DNA from: Thinopyrum elongatum
Lineage: Eukaryota > Streptophyta > Magnoliopsida > Poales > Poaceae
Direction: 5' to 3'
DNA: 64,000 nucleotides
NCBI GenBank assembly: GCA_011799875.1
Contig: CM022303.1
Span: forward strand, 277,832,904 to 277,896,903
Under the pieces are notes generated by a model. It ran no database searches, was not told the DNA's origin, and saw nothing but the letters and a program-made list of their open reading frames with translations. Position numbers and translations under genes: made by a program. Shown here piece by piece: positions 25,066 to 35,069 of this stretch. Each line of letters opens with the position of its first letter. Position 1 is the first letter of the stretch.

Positions 25066-26610
25066 GAAATTCCTTTGACGTGGCTTGAAACTGCGTCGAT
25101 ATTTCCCCAAAGATGAAGGGATGACGCAGTACAGCTACGATAAGTATTTCCCTCAGTTATGAAACCAAGGTATCAATCCAGTAGGAGAACCAAGCAACAC
25201 TATGTAAACGGTACCTGCACACAAAGAACAAATACTTGCAACCCGACGTGTAAGAGGGGTTGTCAATCCCTCCTCGGGAAAAAGATAGATTGGTTTGTGT
25301 GAGTTTGGATAAATAGATCTTGCAAAAACACAAAATAAAATAAGTAAAGAAAAAGTGCAGCAAGGTATTTTTGGGTTTTTAGATTAATAGATCTGAAAAT
25401 AAATACGGCAAAAAAATAGATCGGAAAGCAATATGATAAAAGATAGACCCGGGGGCCGTAGATTTCACTAGTGGCTTCTCTAGAGAAAATAGCGCATGAT
25501 GGGTAAACAAATTGTTGTTGGGCAATTGATAGAAGAACAAATAATTATGACATATCCAAGGCAATGATCAATATATAGGCATCATGTCCAAGATTAGTAG
25601 ACTGAAACGATTCTGCATCTACTACTATTACTCCACACATCGACCGCTATCCAGCATGCATCTAGTATATTAAGTTCATGGAGAAACAGAGTAATGCAAT
25701 AAGAACGATGACATGACGTAGACAAGATCTATTCATGTAGGAATAGACCCCATCTTGTTCTCCTTAATAGCAATGATACATACGAGCCTCGCTACCCCTT
25801 CTATCACTGGGTGAGGACACCGTAAAATCGAACCCATCACAAATCACCTCTTCCCATGGCAAGAAAAATTGATCTAGTTGGCCTAACTAACCAAAGATTT
25901 GAAAAAGAAATACGAGGCTATCTTTCCCTAATAATAAAGCACAGATCGATTCTTACCCCTTGATTTTTCGTCCGTTTCGTCCGTCCACCCTTTTTACTCT
26001 CGTTCGTACGTCAGTTTGGTTCGGGAGATAGGCAATGAAACAACCCATGAGCTGGCACAACGAATCAAGCCCACCCTATCTCGGCCCACCTATCCCAGTT
26101 AAGGTTTCTGCCGGTTCTGGAGGCAAAAAAAAATTCCTCACGAGAGGAATTGAACTCGATACCTGCCGTCAAATACATCCAACTAAATATTCCCACCTCA
26201 AATAATCCCACCTCGCTCCTTTGCAACCAATCCCATCAACTTTTATACATCAGCGGCCATGCTGCATCAGAAGTCAATGAGGACAATGAAAGCAGAACAA
26301 AGGAATTAATCCCGCATGCGGGAAGAGGGAGCAAAGGAATAAGGGGGGTTACACAAATCCCGCACAATCGACTCTGATGGCAACCCTTGGGAATACAAAA
26401 TAATCGGTAGGAGAAGACCCTTGAAATAGACTGCTTTGTCTCGGCCGCTGTCGTCGCCGGTGATGGGTGGCTTGTATTGTCATCATGCAGATGGAGGCGA
26501 GGTAGAGGGCGGCGGCGCCGGTCGCATGGGAGGACGGGTGATGGCGGCTTGACGACGTCCGTGGTGGTGGTGGCGCCGGCAGCGGCGAGGCTCCTTGCGT
26601 GTGCTCCTGC

Positions 26611-26950
26611 TTATTGCCAAGGGAAAAAAAGAACTGAGAGCCAGGGGAAGGAAGAGAGGAAGGAGAAGGGAGAAGGAGGTGCTGCGGGGAGGCGCTGGAG
26701 CTCTCCCCAGTGGGGCAGCGTGCGGGGAGGTGGATCGGGCGCTGAGCATTGAGGAAGGTGGAGTCGCTCGGGGGGCTCGGTGGTAGTAGCCTCGATCTGG
26801 ATCGAGAGCTGGCGGGGGGAGGCCTTGAAGCAGCGGCGGCCGTTGACTGGAGTGCTACGCATGGTAGTTCACTGCTGGACAGAGAGAAGAGAAAGGGAGG
26901 GAATCGAGAGTGTGAGGAGAAGGCGTGGGGGAGAGAGAACCGAGGTTGAG
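26611..26950 (-). pseudogene. Probable captured gene fragment in the Helitron
   Basis: On the minus strand a pyrimidine-rich leader (TTCTCTCTCCCCCACG, about 26940) looks like a plant 5' UTR. It is followed by an ATG at 26860-26862 and an 83-codon open frame (to 26611) that is rich in Pro, Ser and Arg and has a hydrophobic C-terminus. GC content is far above that of the surrounding Helitron. Helitrons commonly carry such exon fragments. I do not recognise the source gene. A longer minus ORF over the same DNA (26349-27077) is in a different frame and looks incidental. Confidence 0.35.
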
Positions 26951-27639
26951 GACGGTTGAGAAGATAAGGTTGGATACAGCGGTGCGTGTGGTGGTCAGAC
27001 GACACGCATATCCGCCCGCACGAGATGGCTCTGGATTCTGGAATCGTTGTATACAGCCAGATATGCACAACGGGCACCCGAGTGAAGATTAGCTAGATTT
27101 TGTAATATAAATAATAGATTAAAGAAAGAAGATTTAACTAGGAAGGACATGCTCTTTTACCCATGAAATCGCTTGATTATCGCCGTGCATGCACACGCTT
27201 GCCGGGTTTGGTACTACATTTTTTAATTTGGATTTGCATATGATTGTGTTTTTGACGTACTCATACTCAAGTTCAGGACACACGGCGGAAACATATATGT
27301 CTGGACATCCAATGAAGTAAATACATAAATTATTTCCTCACGCTACTGATTCTGGTTTATACGAGTGCATAATAAATAATAGGCGCCAAAAAATAGGCAT
27401 TTATCTGTCATGGCCACAAAGTCTTTAGTCGTTCTCAATAAAGTTATTGTTTCGTATCATAAAGAAGATGCCATGCTTATGTCGTGAAGATGGTCATCTT
27501 GAAGATGGTACGGAGGAACGAGGCAACCACGTTATGCATCCTTTTGACCTAAACATTCATGCTATGGAGAAACAAAATTGCATCCAGGTAAAATTACTGT
27601 GGAAGTGTTGCATATGTGACATTTTTATTGTCTGATGTC

Positions 27640-28510
27640 AGTGCAATGGTTAATCTGCCGGTGCGGTATGCTTTGTCGCTAGGCATCGATAGACTGATCT
27701 ACAACGTCATAGTGAAGTCAGACGAAAAACATGGTGTATATAGCAATGATACTCTAGCATGCAAACAACACATATATTCTGATGCTTATGTCCAGCGTAA
27801 TTAGATTTATTTATAAATTGCCACATATGCTCTATTTATGATTCAAGTTTTATATTAGTTTTTTAATCAACAACAGATTCATATAGTATACAAAACTCTC
27901 TTGCAGGCAAGCAATTTGGATGGCAATCTCGAGTCATGGATAGCAAAGAACAAAGAAGAAAAAGAGATAGAGAGCAGTATGTATGCATGACCAATGAAGA
28001 AAAACAGGAAAAACTAAAAAAGCATTGCGAAGCCTATCAACTAAACAAAAAACTAAATATTTGACCCAGATGAAAAAAATACACACAAGGAAAGAAAAAA
28101 TATGCAAACACAGAAGATAAAAAAATGCGCATGGCAAAGGCAGAAAGACACAAATATGCAACCGGAACAAAAGAAAGATAGAATAGAGCAAATTATAGCT
28201 AACTGTGAGTTGAGGCGCAACACACTAAGGAAAGATTCAATTGCGATGGAGAATCCTGGATATATCACGACAGAATAGGAAGTTATACATTTGCACGACA
28301 AGGACTTCACGGTTAGCACACACACAACATGCTTGGACGCTAGGCGAAGTATCCGACATTTTATTATGTGATATCAGTAACTCAACATAAGTGTTGTGTG
28401 TATAATTTTTTTATCATCAGTACGATAGTTAAAATACTGGTGAGCTATGTGCTGTCACTATATATTGGTGGTCTAATCTATGATGTCTTATTGAAGTCAG
28501 ACAAAAAAAC
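27640..28510 (+). repeat. Diverged internal duplication in the Helitron
   Basis: Segments at about 27636-27735 and 28410-28510 align over roughly 100 bases. Shared blocks include TCAGTRCRATRGTTAA, a GCTRTGTCNCTA-like block and TTGAAGTCAGAC/GTGAAGTCAGAC, followed by AAAAAAC. They are about 70% alike. Confidence 0.6.
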
Positions 28511-28643
28511 ATCATCTGTGCTCTTCAAAAACCCTTTGAATTAGTAACTGAACTCTTGAAGAACGTGCTTCAAAGTCAAGAAAAAATGCAATTGGCGGAA
28601 GTCCACTGTGCACCACCCTCTCTCCAACCACTGCCCCTCCACT

Positions 28644-28659
28644 CCGTAGCAACGCACGG
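28644..28659 (+). other. Helitron 3' terminal hairpin
   Basis: CCGTAGCAACGCACGG folds as CCGT/ACGG plus GC/GC with an AAC loop, ending 13 bases before the CTAG terminus. This is the subterminal hairpin used as the rolling-circle termination signal in plant Helitrons. Confidence 0.9.
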
Positions 28660-29025
28660 GCATGTTTCCTAGTAAATAATAATGCATATAAGAGATCAAA
28701 GAAGACTCAAATAATATTCATGGATATATATCTGATCATAAACTCAAACTTCATCGGATCCCAACAAACACACCGCAAAAAGTCATTACATCAAATAGAT
28801 CTCCAAGAGACCATTGTATTGAGAATCAAAAGAGAGAGAGAAAGCTATCTAGCTACTGCCTACGGACCCATAGGTTTATGGTGGACTACTCATGCATCAT
28901 CGGAGAGGCACCAATAACGATGATGAACCCCTCCGTGATGGTGTTAGATTGGATCTCGTGGTTCTGGAACTTGCGGCGGCTGGAATTGTGTTTCGACTCC
29001 CCTTCTAGGGTTTCTACAATATTGG

Positions 29026-29033
29026 CATATTTA
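29026..29033 (-). promoter_or_regulatory. TATA box of element A 5' LTR
   Basis: Minus-strand TATAAATA, about 50 bases downstream (in transcription sense) of the palindrome at 29082-29113. It would start the genomic RNA of element A. The equivalent stretch is deleted from the left LTR. Confidence 0.7.
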
Positions 29034-29081
29034 TAGAGCGAAGAGGCGGTGGAGGAGACCCCCGAGGGCCCCACAACCCAT

Positions 29082-29113
29082 CAGGGCGCGCCAGGGGCCT
29101 CTGGCGCGCCCTG
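29082..29113. repeat. GC-rich palindrome in U3 of element A
   Basis: Arms CAGGGCGCGCCAG and CTGGCGCGCCCTG pair perfectly over 13 bp around the loop GGGCCT. It stands out from the AT-rich LTR. Equivalent palindromes are found in the LTRs of elements B and C. Confidence 0.9.
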
Positions 29114-29402
29114 GTGTCTTGTGGGCCCCACGGGCCTCACCCAGGTGCTTCCTTGGCTCCCAAGTTGTCTTCTGGTCCAAAAAAATCACCAAAAAGTTTC
29201 GCTGTGTTTGGACTCCGTTTGGTACTGATATTCTGCGAAGTAAAAAATAAGCAAAAAACAGCAACCGGCACTGGGAACTATGTCAATAGGTTAGTCCCAA
29301 AAAATGATATAAAGTTGCTATAAAATTATTGTAAAACATCCAAGAATGATAATATAACAGGATGGAACAATAAAAAATTATAGATACGTTGGAGACGTAT
29401 CA

Positions 29403-29708
29403 CTCGATACCGAGCATCCATGGCGGGTCTCCATCGACGGCACCGTCGCTGGCCACTTCCTCCACGGCGTCTCTCCCTCATGTCGTTTCTTCCTCGGCGG
29501 CGACTTCCACACCAGAACTAGCTGCTGCTACTGCTCTGGCTCTTGCACGCGCTTCTGCTACTCTGGCTCTCACTCGCGCTGTGGCTCTGCTCTTGTTGTC
29601 GGTCGCGCTGCTGCTTTGCTCTTGCTTTCGCTCGTGCTGCTGCTCTTGGATACCCATCATATTAGGACCAAATTGATAACCTAAGAAAATTGCCACACTA
29701 CTTGCAAG
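29403..29708 (+). other. Host segment right of element A
   Basis: Starts with the right TSD CTCGA and continues the GC-rich, exon-like sequence of 18180-18898. It is dominated by CTC/GCT-type triplets (Leu/Ala/Ser-coding low complexity). The frame that was open at 18898 continues to a stop near 29684. Around 29709 it passes without a visible boundary motif into Gypsy element D. Confidence 0.45.
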
Positions 29709-30769
29709 ACTCAAAATAATATAAGTGAAGCATGAAGTTCATCAATTTCTACAAAATAAAACCACCGCCGTGCTCTAAAAAGATATAAGTGAAGCACTAG
29801 AGCAACTACCTAGCTCAAAAGATATAAGTGAAGCGCATAGAGTATTGTAATAAATTCATGATTAATGTGTGTCCCCCTTAAAAGGTGTGTACATCAAGGA
29901 TGATTGTGGCAAACTAAAAAACAAAGACTCATATAATACAAGATGCTCCAAGCAAAACACATATCATGTGGTGAATAAAAATATAGCCACAAGTAAATTT
30001 ACCGATGGATTGAAGAAAAAAGAGGGGATGCCATCCGGGGCATCCCCAAGCTTAGATGCTTGGTTGTCCTTGAATATTACCTTGGGGTGCCTTGGGCATC
30101 CCCAAACTTAGGCTTTTTCCACTCCTTATTCCATGTTCCATCAAAACTTTACCCAAAACTTGAAAACTTCACAACATAATACTCAACAGAAAACTCGTAA
30201 GATCTGTTAGTATAATAAAAGCAAGTCACCACTTAGGTACTGTTGTAAACCCATTACAATTTTATATTGGTCTTATATCGACTGTATTCTAACTTCTCCA
30301 TGGTTCATACCCCCCGATACTACCCATAGATTCATCAAAATAAGCAAGCAACGCAAAGAAAACAGAATCTGTCAAAAACAGAACAATCTGTAGTAATCTG
30401 GAAATTATCCATACTTCTGTAACTCCAAAAATTCTTAACAATTAGGACAACTTAGGAAATTTGTATATCAATCCTGTGTAAAAAAATTAGATCACAATCA
30501 CGCTTCTGTGATTTTTTTAAATTCTGGCAATGAGCACAAAAGTTTCTGTTTTTTAGCAAGATCAAATCAACTATCACCATAGATCATCCCAAAGGTCTTA
30601 CTTGGCCCAAACACTAATTAAAACACTAAAACACAATTACTACAAAAGTAATATTGTGTATTTATTCAAAAACATAAGCAAAAACAAAAACACAAAATAA
30701 AATTGGGTTGCCTCCCAACAAGCGTTATTGTTTAATGCCCCTAGCTAGGCATATTGCATAGATCTAGGT

Positions 30770-31480
30770 ATTGTCATCTTTGGTATTTAATCGATAAGTA
30801 GCCCTCATAATATATTCATATGGTAACCTAATTTTCTTTCTTGTAAAGTGTTCCATGCCCTTCCTTAATGGAAATTGAAATCTAATGTTTCCTTCTTTCA
30901 TATCAATAATTGCACCAATCGTTCTAAGGAAAAGTCTACAAAGAATAATAGGGCATGTAGGATTGCAATTATATCAAGCACAATAAAATCTATGGGCACA
31001 TAATTCCTATTTGCAACAATAAGAACATCATTAATCATTCCCATAGGTTTCTTAATAGTGGAATCCGCTAGATGCAAATTCAAAGAACAATCATCAATTA
31101 TGGAAACCTAGCACATCACAAAGAGTTTTTGGAATAGTGGAAATGCTAGTACCCAAATCACACAAAGCATTACACTCATAATCTTTAATTTTAATCTTAA
31201 TAGTAGGTTCCCATTCATCATAAAGCTTTCTAAGTATTGAAACTTCCAACTCAAGTTTTTCTTCAACCGATTTCATCGTAGCATCAACGATATGTTTAGT
31301 AAAAGCCTTATTTTGGCTATAAGCATGAGGTGAATTAAGCATGGATTGCAACAAGGAAATACAATCAATCAAAGAACAACTATCATAATTAAAGTCCTTG
31401 AAATCCAAAAGAGTGGGTTCATCACTACTGAAAGTTTTGACCTCGCCAATCCCACTTTTATCAATTTTCCATTAAGATCT
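30770..31480 (-). pseudogene. Protease and Gag-tail remnant of element D
   Basis: Open stretch 31094-31408 contains the retropepsin active site in ALCDLGTSIST and the upstream SLIDCISLLQS segment shared with A and C. The stretch 30898-31083 continues in another frame with LADSTIKKP. Between them and around 30950 frameshifts have broken the domain. RT is absent, as in A and C. Confidence 0.75.
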
Positions 31481-32105
31481 TAACCTTCCAAAATATTGGG
31501 ACACCTTCTAGCTAAAGTTCACTCATCTCCAGTCCCATCTTTATCAAGTTTTATATTAGCAAACAAAGATTCAATAGGAGTCACACCAATCACTTTAAGA
31601 TCATCATCATTATTTAAAGACTCTGGTTTAGTGGCCATCTTATTTACTAAAGTGGTTTGCTTATCGGAAATTTAACCTACTAAATTTTCAATATGAGCAA
31701 ATCGGGATTTAAGACCAAATATTTCCTTAGTAACATCATCAAGCTCTATATTGATATATTCCACATAGTTTTCTGTTCTTTAAGTTCGTTCCTAAAGAAA
31801 CTATTATGCTCAAATTGTAAGGACATGAAGCTTTTTGTATTGTTTTCAATTTCCTCCTACTTTATATAGTAAAGATCAAGGCTCTTGGGTTGAGCCATGA
31901 AGGCGAGTAAGCAATCTAGCACACAAGCAAAAAAATCAAACGAAAAGATGAACGAAAGAAGGGCGAATAAAAAGGAAAATATTTTTGTGTTTTTCTGAAA
32001 ATGTTTTAGAAGTGGGGGAGAGGAAAACGAGAGGCAAATGGCAAATGATGTAAGTGCAAGAGATGAGAGTTTATGATAGGTACTTGGTAGGCTTGATGTA
32101 GAACC
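31481..32105 (-). pseudogene. Gag leader with internal deletion, element D
   Basis: A leader like that of A and C (CTCGTTTTCCTCTCCCCCACTTC on the minus strand) leads to an ATG at about 31900 (MAQPKSLDLYYIK) that meets a stop at once. About 300 bases of A/T-rich sequence follow. The Gag core seen at 24316-24867 in A is missing, so this copy cannot make capsid protein. Confidence 0.6.
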
Positions 32106-32123
32106 TCCCCGGCAATGGCGCCA
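32106..32123 (-). promoter_or_regulatory. Primer-binding site of element D, Asp-tRNA
   Basis: Complement of TCCCCGGCAATGGCGCCA, one base off the perfect Asp-tRNA PBS at 40829-40846. It lies 11 bases inside the LTR. Confidence 0.85.
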
Positions 32124-32134
32124 GAAATTCTTCC

Positions 32135-33647
32135 TGCTACTTCTTGAGATGGCGTTGATTTTTCCCTTGAAGAGTAAAGGGTGATGTAGCAAAGTAGAGA
32201 TAAGTATTTCCCTCAGTTAAGAACCAAGGTATCAATCCAGTAGGAGGCACAAACAAGTCCCCAATAGATGCACCTGCACAAACTAACATACACTTGCACA
32301 CAACACGAAAAATGGGTTGTCAATCCCTTCACGGTCACTTGCAAGAGTGAGATCTAATAGAGATAGATATAAAAGATAAGTAAAAGGCAAAATAAAGTAA
32401 ATATAAATAGACCCGGGAGCCATAGGTTTCACTAGAGGCTTCTCTCTTGAAGAAAGGATATGGTGGGTAAACAAATTACTGTTGAGCAATTGATAGAAAA
32501 GCGAAAGTTATGACGACATCCAAGGCAATGATCATGAATATAGGCATCACGTCCATGACAAGTAGACCGACTCCTGCCTGCATCTACTACTATTACTCCA
32601 CACATCGACCACTATCCAGCATGCATCTAGTGTATTAAGTTAACAAGAACGGAGTAACGCCTTAAGCAAGATGACATGATGTAGAGGGATAAATCCAATC
32701 AATATGGTAAAACCCCCATCTTTTTATCCTTAATGGCAACAATAAAAATATGTGCCTCGCTACCCCTACTGTCACTGGCTGACGACACCGCAAGATTGAA
32801 CCCATCACAAAGCACCTCTCCCATTGCAAGAAAAACCAATCTAGATGGCCAAACCAAATCGATAGGTCGGAGAGAAATACAAATCTATCTTAATCATGCA
32901 TAAAAGAGTTTAGAAAAGACTCAAATAATATTCATAGATAATCTGATCATAAATCCACAATTCGTCGGATCTCAACAAATGCACCGCAAAAGAAGATTAC
33001 ATCGAATAGATCTCCAAGAACATCGAGGAGAACATTGTATTGAAGATCAAAAAGAGAGAAGAAGCCTTCTAGCTACTAGCTATGGACCCATATGTCTGTG
33101 GTAAACTACTCACACATCATCGGAAGGGCAGCAAGGTTGGTTTAGAGGCCCTCCGTGATCAAATCCCCCTCCAGTGGAATGCCGGAAAACGCCCCAAGAT
33201 GGCATCTCATGAGAACAGAAGCTTGCGGCTGCTGAAAAGTATTTTTAGTGTACCCTATGGTATAGGGGGAATATTTGGGTGTTTATGGAGCTGGAATTAG
33301 GGTTAGGAGAGCCACGGGGGCCCACAAGCCCCCTACCCCCCCTAGGGCGCGCCCCCAGGGCTTGTGGCCCCCTCGTGGGTCTTCTCGCCTCTTCCCGAAG
33401 CTTCATGGGTGTCTTATTGTCCAAGAAAATCATCAAAAAGTTTCATTCTATTTGGACTCCGTTTGGTATTGATTTTCTGTAGAAGTCAAAAACAAGGAAA
33501 AAACAGCAACTGGCACTGGGCACTAGGTTAATAGGTTAGTCCCAAAAAATGATATAAAATAGCATATAAATGCATATAAAACATCCAAGGTAGATAATAT
33601 AATAGCATGGAACAATCAAAAATTATAGATACATTGGAGACGTATCA
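32135..33647 (-). repeat. 5' LTR of element D
   Basis: About 1513 bp, ending in GAGACGTATCA at 33647. The U3 has a long imperfect inverted repeat built on GGGCCCACAAGCCC/GGGCTTGTGGCCCC (about 33318-33371), in the place of the palindrome of A and C. The TATA region is degraded. Confidence 0.8.
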
Positions 33648-34306
33648 ATCTCTCAAGGATCCTTTGGTTTAAAGCAGTTGCAAATCTAGAAAGAAATGAA
33701 TCGTGGTCACAAAGTAAACAGGGAGAAAACTAAATGCTCTTTTGAACCACAATTTGAATCGGTTTAGCAAGATAGCCATTATACGATATTCATGTGGACC
33801 AAATAAGCTCACAAAAAAATTTGAGGGCAGGCTTCAGCCTGTTGCAGACTGCCTACTAGAATCGCCACTGGTTCAAAGAAAAGGTGAAGGAAAACATAGG
33901 AATTGGAAACTTTCCTATGATACTACTATTCATACATTTGGTTAGAAGGACTGGAGCAAAGAAAAACTGGAGGATTTGTTTTCCTTTGGTGTCTCTTTCA
34001 AAGAAAAAACATAGGAATTTTAATATCCACTTGGACGTCCTTTTCAAATTAATATGCATGAAGAACAGGACTAAGTGCATTACTGGCATAATAAGATCCT
34101 AATTTTAAATTTTTCATGTGGTTTGACTTTAATTTGACCATGTTTCTCCATTCCTGTGTTCTTCCAATTCATGTGAACCAAACACTCAGGTTGACAGAAA
34201 TCCTGTGTTTGCAAATGCTCTGTTTTGCATGTGCATTCCTATCCTATTCCTATGTTTTTCCTGTCCCCGCGTTTTTAGAATCCTCCAATTCTAAGGAGCC
34301 CTTATA
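33648..34306. mobile_element. Harbinger/MITE-like patch
   Basis: Outer ends look inverted: AGGATCCTTTGGTTT at about 33656 and AATTCTAAGGAGCCC at about 34290. Inside, CATAGGAATT and its complement (ATTCCTATGTTTTTCCT) recur, and TTCAAAGAAAA starts a second head at about 33873 and a third at 33998, suggesting nested copies of one MITE type. No transposase is present. The superfamily assignment is by resemblance and uncertain. Confidence 0.4.
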
Positions 34307-34347
34307 GATTTACTTCATTTTCAGATAGGTGTCAAAGAAAACTCTGT

Positions 34348-34560
34348 GTGTTTTGTCCCGCTCCTGCCGTGCCGTCATCCACCCCACCTGAGGTGCACCA
34401 TCGACGAAAGCGTCCACCGCAACAGAGATCCCCCCTACAGACCTTCTTTCCCCGCCTCAGATCATCTTCCCCGTTGCCGGCAGCCACACCAACTGCATTA
34501 CCATCATCGACGGAGCAGATGAACCTGAGTACTACACAGTTCTGGAAGATAGGTCACACT
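34348..34560 (+). pseudogene. Possible 5' exon of the CACTA gene
   Basis: GC-rich, Pro/Ser-rich open stretch (PPEVHHRRKRPPQQ) of 81 codons ending at 34593. Its composition differs from the AT-rich introns downstream. Placement suggests a first exon of the same gene as the modules at 35070-37821, but I see no homology to a named domain. Confidence 0.3.
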
Positions 34561-35069
34561 CTTTTGTGTCTGCTTACGTTATACATCGATTAATATTACC
34601 TGCTACTTTATCATCTTGTTCACCTCTTACACTCCGAGTCAGGTCCAAACCAATGTTCAAACTTGAGTTTTAAAATGCTTGTGGGGCACATATCAAGGCA
34701 GTAATGAATAGTATCTCTGTGTACTATGTGGTTCATCTCAAGTCTTCTATGTGGTTCATGTTGGGTGGGCAACAAACAGTAGATGAGTCATCGTCTATCT
34801 TTTTAAACTGAAGCTATCTTCTTCCCGCTATCATTAGTTTTGGATCTATCCACTCGTTTGCTACCACCAGTCTTGATTTCTGCATGCACCCCTTAGGCCT
34901 TACATAATCTAACTATGTTTTTTATTATGCATGTCAGTTATTGTACACAATAGTACTGAACATGTAGAGAAAAAGAGAAGACCATTGCGTGGGAATATAA
35001 TGTCATGCATACGCCGCTCCATGGTGGGCGCAATGGGCCCTCCCTCCCCCCATTCCATATTGTATTCCA

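Larger units (their letters stand above)
25921..28672 (+). mobile_element. Helitron, 2752 bp, non-autonomous
   Basis: Begins TCTTTCCCTAATAATAAAGC and ends CTAG, with the 3' hairpin CCGTAGCAACGCACGG 13 bases from the end. It sits precisely between A (25920) and T (28673); the other LTR of element A shows the empty site as GGCTATAAATAAT near 19744. No TSD is formed, as expected for rolling-circle transposons. I find no Rep/helicase motif. A patch near 27950-28200 reads like a decayed Lys/Arg-rich amino-terminal stretch. It carries a probable captured gene start (26611-26950). Confidence 0.95.
18899..29402 (-). mobile_element. Gypsy element A, gag-PR only, carrying a Helitron
   Basis: Complete minus-strand LTR retrotransposon with TSD CTCGA (18894-18898 and 29403-29407). 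Total 10504 bp, or 7752 bp without the nested Helitron. Order on the plus strand is 3' LTR, PPT, 2.5 kb non-coding, PR, Gag, PBS, 5' LTR. No RT, RNase H or integrase motif is present, so it is non-autonomous. LTR, PBS and Gag are closely similar to element C. I place it among Athila-related Triticeae Gypsy families (Sabrina/WHAM type), name tentative. Confidence 0.9.
25076..29402 (-). repeat. 5' LTR of element A, split by a Helitron
   Basis: Begins TGACGTGGCTTG and ends GAGACGTATCA. Without the Helitron it is 1575 bp, the same as the 5' LTR of element C. Its U3 holds a perfect 13-bp palindrome (29082-29113) and, about 50 bp further along in transcription direction, a TATA box. Confidence 0.9.
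29709..33647 (-). mobile_element. Gypsy element D, 3'-truncated, gag deleted
   Basis: Minus-strand relative of A and C. Present are the 5' LTR (32135-33647), PBS, remains of Gag and protease, and about 1 kb of the conserved non-coding region. Missing are the 3' LTR and roughly 1.3 kb next to it, and most of the Gag core. Similarity to A begins at about 29709 (CTCAAAATAATATAAG). PPT-like repeats lie at 30040-30053 and 30096-30109. No TSD can be assigned because the left end is lost. Confidence 0.8.

Noticed and set aside
24316..25110. Gag of element A taken as starting upstream at 25110
   Set aside because: The upstream part crosses the PBS and LTR edge. The ATG at 24865-24867 matches the conserved start in element C.
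26349..27077. 242-codon minus ORF in the Helitron
   Set aside because: It starts in AT-rich leader-like DNA, is low-complexity Ser/Pro, and conflicts in frame with the more plausible ATG at 26860-26862.
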